Source: Rhodobacter sp. (GTDB lineage: Bacteria; Pseudomonadota; Alphaproteobacteria; Rhodobacterales; Rhodobacteraceae). Taken from it: a stretch of DNA of 64,000 nt. A program made the position numbers and the translations under genes. Positions 36,201 to 43,005 of the stretch are shown here, piece by piece; within the stretch, counting starts at the first letter, position 1, and every line of letters begins with the position of its first letter. The notes under the pieces were generated by a model, which saw only the letters and a list, made by a program, of their open reading frames with translations, did not search any database and was not told the origin of the DNA. Location: NCBI GenBank assembly GCA_020637595.1, contig JACKKE010000004.1:236279-300278 (forward strand). The letters are read 5' to 3'.

Positions 36201-36752
36201 GAGGCGGCGGCGCTGGCGGGTCTGGACGAGGCCCTGCCCAAGGCCGTCGCGCGCTATTACTTCAAGCTGCTGGCGGTCAAGGACGAATGGGAGGTCGCGC
36301 GCCTGCACACCAGACCCGCGTTCCACAAGGCGCTGAACGATACCTTTGTCGGCACGCCCGAACTGACCTTCTACTTTGGCGCCTGGCCGTTTGGCGGCAC
36401 CGACCCCAAGACCGGCAAGCCGGTCAAGGGTGCGGTGAAGGGCAAGACAGCGATGCGGGCCTTTGCCCTGATGAACCGCTTCCGCGGTCTGCGCGGCACC
36501 CTGCTGGACCCGTTCCGCAACTCGGACGAGGCCCGGCTGAACCGCCGCCTGCTGGCCGGGTATGAGGCCGATCTGGACCTTGCGCTGGCCAATCTGGACC
36601 GCGGGGCCGAGCCGGTGCTGACCGCGCTGCTGTCCTTGCCCGAACATGTCCGCGGCTATGGCCATGTCCGCGAACGCCACGCCGAGAAGGTCGCGACCCA
36701 GCGCGAAGGGCTGCGCGCGGAGCTTGGCAAGGCCGCGGCCGAAGCCGCCTGA
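33285..36752 (+). CDS. Indolepyruvate:ferredoxin oxidoreductase family protein, fused alpha-beta form
   Basis: An 1155-residue thiamine diphosphate enzyme that oxidatively decarboxylates 2-oxo acids to acyl-CoA with ferredoxin. The N-terminal part is the pyruvate-ferredoxin-type pyrimidine domain (LNTGGYISGYRGSPIGRYD). Residues about 450-520 bind thiamine diphosphate (IGCHTMAVF, ANMGDGTYFHSG). Around 630-685 an iron-sulfur region has CEGCGDC and SSCNKDFSCVEGFCP. A gamma/beta domain follows from about 723 (GIGGAGVVTVGQ), and the last 220 residues match the extra domain of the fused bacterial type. GGGAGG precedes ATG. It works on aryl or branched 2-oxo acids from amino acid breakdown, which fits the amino-acid-type transporter next door. 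Confidence 0.92.
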   Translation: MLDEPRKARLDFTLDDRLTKDEGWVYMTGMQALVRLPIQQRKRDAAAGLNTGGYISGYRGSPIGRYDMELWQAGDALKDHNIVFQPGLNEDIAATATWGSQMVGLFPGAKVEGVFSIWYGKAPGMDRSMDPIRHANFAGTNEKGGSLLLVGDDHGAKSSTVACYSDFNFVSAGIPLFAPANAQEVLDYGLHGIALSRFSGMVTGMKLVTDVVEGGGSVHIAPDSPQITLPPKDKHIGIAPYTPILLAEQTLYDQRLKLALAYIRANGLNRMSGAAQARIGIVAAGKAWQDLAQALHEAGFNGETLGGMGIRLLKVGVVWPLDERIVRDFAQGLETIVVVEEKRPLLEDQIRSYLYGTETAPRIVGKTFGGHVLAAETAECAFPNYGEIDPNLVRQVVNRVIHDIDPAAPVITPNQPADAPVLGGGALRAPSFCAGCPHGRSTQVPDGSRALAGIGCHTMAVFRDPTKTNSITQMGGEGAAWLGQAHFTDEKHVFANMGDGTYFHSGMMAIRAAVAAKVNITYKLLHNGFVSMTGGQPVDGEIDPVTMIRQIRDEGVGAIALVSDEPEKFEGESLPEGVTVHHRTEMDLVQRQMRERSGVTAIVYDQPCATERRRLRKRGKWVDPDKRVFINPAVCEGCGDCSTVSGCMAIEPLETDFGRKRQINQSSCNKDFSCVEGFCPSFVTVAGVDLRRPDVKQVVIDASALPAPKLPEVDGSWAVLVAGIGGAGVVTVGQTLAVAAHADGWFASNLDITGLAQKYGAVASHIKMARTPADMTATRIATGEADALIGCDLVVAAGDEAIGKLALDHAVAVTDTTVVPTAEFSRNPDWSLNGAEQVQRLTRVLGDRVRPMDAQGLAFRLLGDAVYANMLLVGAAWQQGALPLSLASIHRAIELNGVKIAQNRRAFDLGRLAFAEPETVQRMLRALDAPVDLGTRREKTLDEMIALRVEELTAHSGSKLARRYLDRVSRIREAAALAGLDEALPKAVARYYFKLLAVKDEWEVARLHTRPAFHKALNDTFVGTPELTFYFGAWPFGGTDPKTGKPVKGAVKGKTAMRAFALMNRFRGLRGTLLDPFRNSDEARLNRRLLAGYEADLDLALANLDRGAEPVLTALLSLPEHVRGYGHVRERHAEKVATQREGLRAELGKAAAEAA

Positions 36753-36770
36753 ACCCCGGTCCGGCGCGCG

Positions 36771-37892
36771 TCAGTCGAGCGTGCGCCGGAACCGCAACAG
36801 TGCGACCAGCGAGAAGACCACCACGAAGACCGCCAGCGCCGCCAGCGAATCCGCGATCGTGGCGGCGTCGGCACCTTTCAGCATCACCGCCCGGATCAGC
36901 CGCAGGAAATGCGTCAGCGGAAAGATCTCGCCCAGCCATTGCGCCCAGACCGGCATGCCGCGGAACGGGAACATGAATCCCGACAGCATGATGGACGGCA
37001 GAAAGAAGAAGAAGGTGATCTGCATCGCCTGCATCTGCGTGCGCGACACGGTCGAGATCAGATACCCCAGGATCACCAGCGACAGCACGAAAACGAACAC
37101 GCCGCCGTAGATCAGCCCCACATTGCCAACCATCGGCACATGGAACAGCACCCGCGCGGCGAACAGCACCACCACCACCTGCACCGCCCCCAGCGCCAGA
37201 TAGGGCATCACCTTGCCCAGCATGATCTCGAGCGGCGTCGCCGGCATTGACAGGAGGTTCTCCATCGTGCCGCGCTCGGTCTCGCGGGTCAGGGCCATTG
37301 CGGTCATCATCACCATCGTCAGCTGCAGGATGACCCCCAAGAGCGCCGGCACGATGTTGTATTGGGTGATCCCCTCGGGATTATAGCGGCGATGCACGAC
37401 GATCTCGATCCCGCCGGCCGGCGTGCTGACCCCGGCCTCGCGCGCCAGTGCCGATTGCGCCACCGACCCCAGAGTCGAGATCGCGCCCGAGGCCACCGAG
37501 GGATCCGTGGCATCGGCCTCGATCAGGATCTGCGCAGTGTCGCCCCGTTCCACCCGCCGGCCGAAATCCGACGGCACGGTCACCACAAAGGACACATCGC
37601 CCCGCGCGATCAGGCGCTCGGCTTCCTCGGCGGTCGCATCGGGCACGGTAAAGCGGTAATAGCCGGTCAGCTCCAGCGCGCTGACCATCGCCCGGGTGAA
37701 CCGGTCCTGGGTCGGCGCAACCAGCGCCGCCGGCAATTCCTTGGGGTCGGTGTTGATCGCATAGCCAAAGAGCACCAGCTGGATCAGCGGAATCGCCAGA
37801 AGCATCGCAAAAGTCAGCCGGTCGCGCCGCATCTGGATCGTTTCCTTGACCAGCAGCGCCCACAACCGGGTGAATGACAGAACCCGGATCAC
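36771..37892 (-). CDS. ABC-2 type transporter permease (YhhJ/YbhR-like)
   Basis: A 373-residue ABC-2 permease with one membrane span near residues 30-48, a large periplasmic domain of about 140 residues, and five spans at the C terminus (TERGTMENLLSMPATPLEIMLGK in the ABC-2 core, then FFFFLPSIMLSGFMFPF). GTG 37892 overlaps the ATPase stop as GTGA. Systems of this type export drugs or hydrophobic compounds with a membrane fusion protein, usually needing an outer membrane partner. Only one permease is present, whereas some E. coli relatives have two. Confidence 0.88.
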   Translation of the reverse strand: MIRVLSFTRLWALLVKETIQMRRDRLTFAMLLAIPLIQLVLFGYAINTDPKELPAALVAPTQDRFTRAMVSALELTGYYRFTVPDATAEEAERLIARGDVSFVVTVPSDFGRRVERGDTAQILIEADATDPSVASGAISTLGSVAQSALAREAGVSTPAGGIEIVVHRRYNPEGITQYNIVPALLGVILQLTMVMMTAMALTRETERGTMENLLSMPATPLEIMLGKVMPYLALGAVQVVVVLFAARVLFHVPMVGNVGLIYGGVFVFVLSLVILGYLISTVSRTQMQAMQITFFFFLPSIMLSGFMFPFRGMPVWAQWLGEIFPLTHFLRLIRAVMLKGADAATIADSLAALAVFVVVFSLVALLRFRRTLD

Positions 37893-38824
37893 GGCGTCGC
37901 CCCGGGCTCACCCTCGGGCACAGCGGTCATCAACTGGATGAACACGTCCTCGAGGCTGGTTTCCGCCGGTTCGGCGTGACACCCGGCTTCAGCGGCCACC
38001 GCCACAACCGCCGCCTGCAGCGCCGCCCGGTCACGCCCGACGACGTGCAGCGTGGCGCCAAAGGGCGCGATCTGATCCACCCCCGTGCGGCCGCGCAGCC
38101 GCGTCGCGACCTCGGCCACCCCCGGGCCGGTGACGATCATCGTCGTCAGCCCGGCATTGCGCACGACCTCGGCCACGGTGCCCTGCGCGATCAGATGGCC
38201 ATAGCTGATATAGGCGATGCGGTGGCAGCGTTCGGCCTCGTCCATGTAATGCGTCGAGACCAGCACCGTCATACCCCCCTGTGCGAGGCGATGGATCTCG
38301 TCCCAGAACTCGCGCCGCGCCTTGGGGTCGACGCCGGCGGTGGGTTCGTCCAGCATCAGGAGATCGGGCTTGTGCATCACGCAGGCGGCCAGCGCCAGCC
38401 GCTGCTTCCACCCCCCGGACAGCGCCCCCGCCAGTTGTCCGCGGCGCGAATAAAGGCCCAGATCCTTCAACGTGTCATCGACGATCCGCCGCACCGGCTT
38501 CATGCCATAGAGACCGGCCACGAACCGCAGGTTTTCTTCAATCGTCATGTCCTCGTAAAACGAGAACCGCTGCGTCATGTAGCCCACGCGCCGCTTGATC
38601 GCCGTGCGGTCGCGGCGGATGTCGAGGCCCAGCACCTTGCCTTCGCCGGCGTCGGGCTCCAGCAGCCCGCACATCATGCGGATCGTCGTCGTCTTGCCGG
38701 ACCCGTTCGGTCCCAGAAAACCCATGATCTCGCCCCGGGCAACGTCCAGCGTCACGCCATCGACCACGGCCTTGTCCCCAAACCGCTTGGTCAGCCCCGA
38801 GACCGAAATCGCGGCCTCGGTCAT
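37889..38824 (-). CDS. ABC transporter ATP-binding protein of the exporter
   Basis: A 311-residue single ATPase: Walker A GPNGSGKTTT, signature LSGGWKQRLALA, Walker B LLMLDEPTAGVDP, H-loop STHYMDEAERC. A C-terminal 70-residue accessory part follows (TSLEDVFIQLM), as in the DrrA/CcmA-like ABC-2 class. ATG 38824 overlaps the upstream membrane fusion gene as ATGA. The longer frame to 39211 is read-through of that gene. It powers the ABC-2 permease. Confidence 0.92.
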   Translation of the reverse strand: MTEAAISVSGLTKRFGDKAVVDGVTLDVARGEIMGFLGPNGSGKTTTIRMMCGLLEPDAGEGKVLGLDIRRDRTAIKRRVGYMTQRFSFYEDMTIEENLRFVAGLYGMKPVRRIVDDTLKDLGLYSRRGQLAGALSGGWKQRLALAACVMHKPDLLMLDEPTAGVDPKARREFWDEIHRLAQGGMTVLVSTHYMDEAERCHRIAYISYGHLIAQGTVAEVVRNAGLTTMIVTGPGVAEVATRLRGRTGVDQIAPFGATLHVVGRDRAALQAAVVAVAAEAGCHAEPAETSLEDVFIQLMTAVPEGEPGATP

Positions 38825-39771
38825 TCGCCAGCCCCGGGCAGCGCGACATCGACGATCTGGCCAGGGTTCAGCCCGGCCCCGTCGACCGGCTCGGCCTCGA
38901 TCAGATAGACCAGCGTCTGCCGGTTCTCGAGGGAATAGATCACCGGCGGCGTAAATTCGGGTTGATCCGAAATATAGGTGATCCGCGCGGTCTGCCCGGT
39001 GGCGCAGCCATCGCAGCGCACTGTCAGCAAGCCACCGACAGAGATCGACGACACCGAGCGTTCCGGCACATAGAGCCGCAGCTTGACCGCGCCCGCGCCC
39101 AGCACCGACAACACCGGCGCCGAGGGGCCGGCGATCTCGCCGGCGTGGCGGATCACATCGACCACGGTCACCGGCTCGGGCAGGGTCAGGGTGCGCTGGT
39201 CCAGGTTCCATTGCGCCCGCTCAAGCGCCGCCTGTGCAGCATGCACCGCGGCCTCGGCCTGCTCGATGGCATGCGGGCGCGCCGGCAACTGCGCCACGGC
39301 CAGCTGCGCCTCGATCTGGCGAACGGTGGCAAAGGCGACCTGCACGGCGGTCGTCGCGTCCTCCATCTGCGTATCGGTGGCAACGCCACGCTCGGCCAGT
39401 TCGGACACCCGGTCGCGCCGGCGCACGGCCTCATCGGCCTGCGCCTGCGCCGCGGCGAGATTGGCCTCGATCACCCGGATTTCCTCGGGCCGGGCGCCCT
39501 GCAGCAGATCCGCGCGCTGGCTTTGCGCCCGGGCCAGGTTCGCGGCCGCTTCCGCCAGGGCGATTTCGGCGTCGCGGCGCTCCATCTCGACCAGCACCGT
39601 GCCCGCCGCCACCCGGTCGCCCCGCGCCGCCGTAACGGTCTGCACCTGTGCCACCTGCACCGGTGCCACCAGCGTATACTCGCCTTCGACATAGCCGGTC
39701 GCAAACGGGGATGCCGGCGCGCAGAGGGTGAACAGCGACGCCGCGAAAGGGAGAGAACACAGGAAACTCAT
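38821..39771 (-). CDS. HlyD-type membrane fusion protein
   Basis: A 316-residue periplasmic adaptor. A hydrophobic N-terminal export signal (MSFLCSLPFAASLFTLCAPA) is followed by a lipoyl half-motif (VQTVTAARGDRVAAGTVLVEME), a coiled-coil hairpin from about 70 to 185 rich in Ala, Gln and Glu (IALAEAAANLARAQSQRADLL), and a second lipoyl and barrel part. ATG 39771 is the only reasonable start; the frame runs open to 40836 antisense to the LysR gene. First gene of the three-gene exporter operon. Confidence 0.88.
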   Translation of the reverse strand: MSFLCSLPFAASLFTLCAPASPFATGYVEGEYTLVAPVQVAQVQTVTAARGDRVAAGTVLVEMERRDAEIALAEAAANLARAQSQRADLLQGARPEEIRVIEANLAAAQAQADEAVRRRDRVSELAERGVATDTQMEDATTAVQVAFATVRQIEAQLAVAQLPARPHAIEQAEAAVHAAQAALERAQWNLDQRTLTLPEPVTVVDVIRHAGEIAGPSAPVLSVLGAGAVKLRLYVPERSVSSISVGGLLTVRCDGCATGQTARITYISDQPEFTPPVIYSLENRQTLVYLIEAEPVDGAGLNPGQIVDVALPGAGE

Positions 39772-39930
39772 CGGGGCTGCCTTTTGCTTCGCGATCCCCG
39801 GGCCGCGCCACGCCCCGGGGGCAGTTGGCGCAGCATCGGCCATCTGTCGCCCGGACACAAGAAGCGAAGCCCACCCTTTCCGTCGCCCGTCGTTTGCGGC
39901 AAGTTGGGACCAGTCACAGCGGAACGCCCG

Positions 39931-40809
39931 ATGATCGACAAGCTGGAAATGCTCATCGCCCTGGCCCGCGAGCGCCATTTCGGCCGCGCGGCCGAGACCT
40001 GCCATGTCACGCAGCCGACGCTGAGTTCCGCAATCAAGTCGCTGGAGGATCAGCTCGGCGTGCAGCTGGTGCAGCGGGGCGCACGGTTCATCGGCCTGAC
40101 GCCCGAGGGTGAGCGCGTGCTGGCCCGCGCCAAATCCATCGTCGCCGAGGCCCGCGCCCTGAAAGCCGACGTGAAGGTCGCGCGCGAGGGGCTGTCGGGC
40201 ACGCTCAGACTGGGGGTCATCCCGACCGCGCTGGCCGCCGTCCACGACCTGACGCGGCCCTTTCTGGATGAACACCCCGGCGTGCGGCTGCGCATCATGT
40301 CGCTCAACAGCCACGAGATCCTGGAGCGTCTGGTGGATTTCGAGATCGACGCAGGCCTCAGCTATGCCACCGCCGACAACCCGCGCGACCGGCTGCCGGG
40401 GTTCAAGACCCTGCTGCTCTATGAAGAGCATTACGCGCTGGTCACACCCTATGACCCCGACCTGCCGGCGACGCTTGGCTGGGGCGATCTCGGCGGGTTC
40501 GAGCTGGGCCTGCTGACCCCCGATATGCAGAACCGCCGCATCATCGACCGCAATCTGGCCAAGGCCGGCGTCACCGTCTCGCCGCGAATCGAAAGCAGTT
40601 CCATCGTCGCGCTGGTCAGCCACGTGACCGAGACACATACCGCCACGATCCTGCCCGCCCGCACCGCCGCCTTCTTTGCCGAGGGGCGCGGGCTGGCCTG
40701 CATTCCGCTGACCGGAGGGGTCGCGGGCATCGCGAATGTCGCTTTCATCCTGCCGCCGGTCGGTCGCCGCACCTTGCTGCTGGATGCCTTCGTGGAAAGT
40801 CTGGCCTGA
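39931..40809 (+). CDS. LysR-family regulator (OxyR-like), probable fds regulator
   Basis: A 292-residue LysR-type protein. The DNA-binding domain is residues 1-60 (ALARERHFGRAAETCHVTQP, SLEDQLGVQLVQRG). The effector domain has the OxyR-like LRLGVIPTALAAVHDL and ESSSIVALVSHVTETH. The paired regulatory cysteines of OxyR are not visible, so it should sense a ligand, not peroxide. It lies 98 bases before fdsG on the same strand, with a perfect LysR-type palindrome between. It is also divergent from the exporter. Regulation of formate dehydrogenase is inferred from these facts. Confidence 0.87.
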   Translation: MIDKLEMLIALARERHFGRAAETCHVTQPTLSSAIKSLEDQLGVQLVQRGARFIGLTPEGERVLARAKSIVAEARALKADVKVAREGLSGTLRLGVIPTALAAVHDLTRPFLDEHPGVRLRIMSLNSHEILERLVDFEIDAGLSYATADNPRDRLPGFKTLLLYEEHYALVTPYDPDLPATLGWGDLGGFELGLLTPDMQNRRIIDRNLAKAGVTVSPRIESSSIVALVSHVTETHTATILPARTAAFFAEGRGLACIPLTGGVAGIANVAFILPPVGRRTLLLDAFVESLA

Positions 40810-40815
40810 GTGCGC

Positions 40816-40836
40816 TTGATAGATACATTCTATCAA
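40816..40836. promoter_or_regulatory. LysR-type operator upstream of fdsG
   Basis: TTGATAGA (40816-40823), five bases, TCTATCAA (40829-40836): eight-base perfect arms. It includes ATAG-N7-CTAT, the classical LysR binding pattern, and lies 72 bases before the fdsG start and 7 bases after the regulator stop. It is the best operator candidate in the window. Confidence 0.7.
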
Positions 40837-40907
40837 ACCACGGAAATCACAATTTGATCGCCAATCGCTTTGGGATTACCCCGGCGCCAACCGATCGGAG
40901 AAGCCAG

Positions 40908-41387
40908 ATGTCAGCCACCCCGTCCCTCGACGCAGCTCAGGCGCAGACCCTGCAAGAGATCCTCGCCGACCATCGCGGGATGGAGGGGGCCCTGCTGCCG
41001 ATCCTCCACGCCGTGCAAGCCGCCTTTGGCCATGTCCCCGAGGCCGCGCTGCCCCTGATCGCGCAGGATCAGGCCATCAGCCGGGCCGAGGCGCATGGCG
41101 TCATGTCCTTTTACCACGACTTCCGCACCGAACCCGCCGGGCGCACGGTGCTGAAGCTCTGCCGCGCCGAGGCCTGCCTGTCGGTCGGCGCCGATGCGCT
41201 GGCCGATCACGCCAAGGGCAAGCTGGGGATCGACTGGCATGAAACCACCGCCAATGGCGCGGTGACGCTGGAGCCGGTGTTCTGCCTGGGCCTGTGCGCC
41301 TGCGGCCCGGCGGCGATGGTCAACGGCAAGCTGGTCGGCCGCGCGGATGCGGCGAAACTGGACGCGATCCTGGAAGAGGTGCGGTGA
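40908..41387 (+). CDS. fdsG: NAD-dependent formate dehydrogenase gamma subunit (FdsG)
   Basis: A 159-residue thioredoxin-fold [2Fe-2S] subunit, homologous to NuoE of complex I. The four ligand cysteines are in LKLCRAEAC and VFCLGLCAC. Along with FdsB it carries electrons from the molybdenum subunit to NAD. ATG 40908 follows GGAGAAG; an in-frame stretch back to 40854 is not needed. The gene overlaps fdsB by one base (TGATG). First gene of the fds operon. Confidence 0.93.
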   Translation: MSATPSLDAAQAQTLQEILADHRGMEGALLPILHAVQAAFGHVPEAALPLIAQDQAISRAEAHGVMSFYHDFRTEPAGRTVLKLCRAEACLSVGADALADHAKGKLGIDWHETTANGAVTLEPVFCLGLCACGPAAMVNGKLVGRADAAKLDAILEEVR

Positions 41388-42913
41388 TGAAACTCTATGT
41401 CCCCCTCGATTCCGCCGCTGTCGCCCTGGGCGCTGACGATGTCGCCGCCGCGATCCGCGCCGAGGCCGCCAGGCGCGGTGTGGAGATCACGCTCATCCGC
41501 AACGGCTCGCGCGGGATGGTCTGGCTGGAACCGCTGGTCGAACTGGCCACCGACGACGGGCGCATGGCCTTTGGCCCGATGACGCCCGCCGATGTCCCCG
41601 CGCTGTTCGGCAATGCCGCCGCCCATCCCAAGGCCCTGGGCCTGACCGAGGAACTGCCCTGGATGTTGCGCCAGACCCGGCTGACCTTTGCCCGGGTGGG
41701 CGTGGTCGATCCGCTCTCGCTGCATGATTACGAACGGCACCACGGCCTGAAGGGGCTGCGTCACGCGCTGACGCTGACCCCCGCACGGATCGTGCAGGAG
41801 GTGACGGACTCGGGCCTGCGCGGGCGGGGCGGCGCGGGCTTCCCCACCGGCATCAAGTGGAAGACGGTGCATGACGCCCCGGCGGCGCAGAAATACATCG
41901 TCTGCAATGCCGACGAAGGCGACAGCGCGACCTTTGCCGACCGGATGCTGATGGAGGGCGATCCCTTCACCCTGATCGAGGGCATGGCCATCGCCGGGAT
42001 CGCGGTGGGCGCGACCAAGGGCTATGTCTATACCCGCTCGGAATACCCCGTCGCCATCGACATCCTGCGCCGGGCGATCGCCGTGGCGCGCGAGGCGGGC
42101 GTGCTGGGCGCCCGGGTGCTGGGATCGGACCACGCCTTTGACATGGAGGTCCGCGTGGGTGCTGGCGCCTATGTCTGCGGCGAGGAAACCAGCCTGCTGA
42201 ACTCGCTGGAAGGCAAGCGCGGCGTGGTGCGCGCGAAGCCGCCGCTGCCCGCGCTGCAAGGGTTCCTGGGGCAACCCACCGTGGTGAACAACGTCATCTC
42301 GCTGGCCTCGGTGCCGGTGATCCTGGATCGGGGTGCGGCGTTCTACAAGACCTTTGGCAGGGGCCGGTCGCACGGGACGATGGCGCTGCAACTGGCGGGC
42401 AACGTCAAGTTCGGCGGGCTGTTCGAGACCGCCTTTGGCCTGACGCTGGGCGAGATCGTGACCGACATCGGCGGCGGCACGGCCTCGGGCCGGCCGGTCA
42501 AGGCAGTGCAGGTGGGCGGCCCGCTGGGCGCCTGGTTCCCGCCGGCGCTGTTCGACACGCCCTTCACCTACGAAGACTTCGCGGCCAAGGACGGGCTGAT
42601 CGGCCACGCCGGGTTGACGGTTGCCGACGACAGCCTGGACATGCTGGCGATGGCGCGGTTCGCGATGGAATTCTGCGCCATCGAAAGCTGCGGCAAATGC
42701 ACCCCCTGCCGGATCGGCGCGGTGCGCGGCGTGGAAACGCTGGACCGCGTGGCGGCGGGCGATGCCTCGGCGCTGCCGCTGCTGACCGATCTGTGCGCGA
42801 CGATGAAGGCCGGGTCGCTCTGCGCGCTGGGCGGGTTCACGCCCTATCCGGTTATGTCGGCGGTCACCCATTTCCCCGGCGACTTCGCCCGGGCGCGGGA
42901 GGCCGCGGAATGA
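41387..42913 (+). CDS. fdsB: NAD-dependent formate dehydrogenase beta subunit (FdsB)
   Basis: A 508-residue flavoprotein subunit like NuoF, with an extra N-terminal thioredoxin-like domain of about 110 residues. Marks: FMN/NADH site GLRGRGGAGFPTGIKW and VCNADEGDSATFADR, GAGAYVCGEETSLLNSLEG, and the [4Fe-4S] cluster ESCGKCTPCRIG with a last Cys in SLCALGG. It reduces NAD with electrons from formate. It overlaps fdsG by one base and the following small ORF by four. Confidence 0.94.
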   Translation: MKLYVPLDSAAVALGADDVAAAIRAEAARRGVEITLIRNGSRGMVWLEPLVELATDDGRMAFGPMTPADVPALFGNAAAHPKALGLTEELPWMLRQTRLTFARVGVVDPLSLHDYERHHGLKGLRHALTLTPARIVQEVTDSGLRGRGGAGFPTGIKWKTVHDAPAAQKYIVCNADEGDSATFADRMLMEGDPFTLIEGMAIAGIAVGATKGYVYTRSEYPVAIDILRRAIAVAREAGVLGARVLGSDHAFDMEVRVGAGAYVCGEETSLLNSLEGKRGVVRAKPPLPALQGFLGQPTVVNNVISLASVPVILDRGAAFYKTFGRGRSHGTMALQLAGNVKFGGLFETAFGLTLGEIVTDIGGGTASGRPVKAVQVGGPLGAWFPPALFDTPFTYEDFAAKDGLIGHAGLTVADDSLDMLAMARFAMEFCAIESCGKCTPCRIGAVRGVETLDRVAAGDASALPLLTDLCATMKAGSLCALGGFTPYPVMSAVTHFPGDFARAREAAE

Positions 42914-43005
42914 AACGCACCGTCAAGAACGGGCCGTCGACGATCCGTCAGCACGCCGCGCCGACGCGGCATTTCGCCGTCACCCCTCTGGAGGCCACCC
43001 AATGA
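42910..43005 (+). CDS. 31-residue ORF linking fdsB and fdsA
   Basis: A short basic peptide (begins MKRTVKNGPSTIRQ) whose ATG overlaps the fdsB stop as ATGA and whose TGA overlaps the fdsA ATG in the same way. That fills the gap between the two subunits without a free base. The GGAGG ribosome site of fdsA lies inside it, at about 42991. It may be a true small protein or only a translational relay that keeps ribosomes moving into fdsA. I recognise no family. Confidence 0.45.
   Translation: MKRTVKNGPSTIRQHAAPTRHFAVTPLEATQ

Noticed and set aside
33204..36680. 1158-residue frame antisense to the oxidoreductase
   Set aside because: High-GC shadow frame rich in Arg, Gly, Asp and His with no motif, while the plus strand encodes a complete known enzyme.
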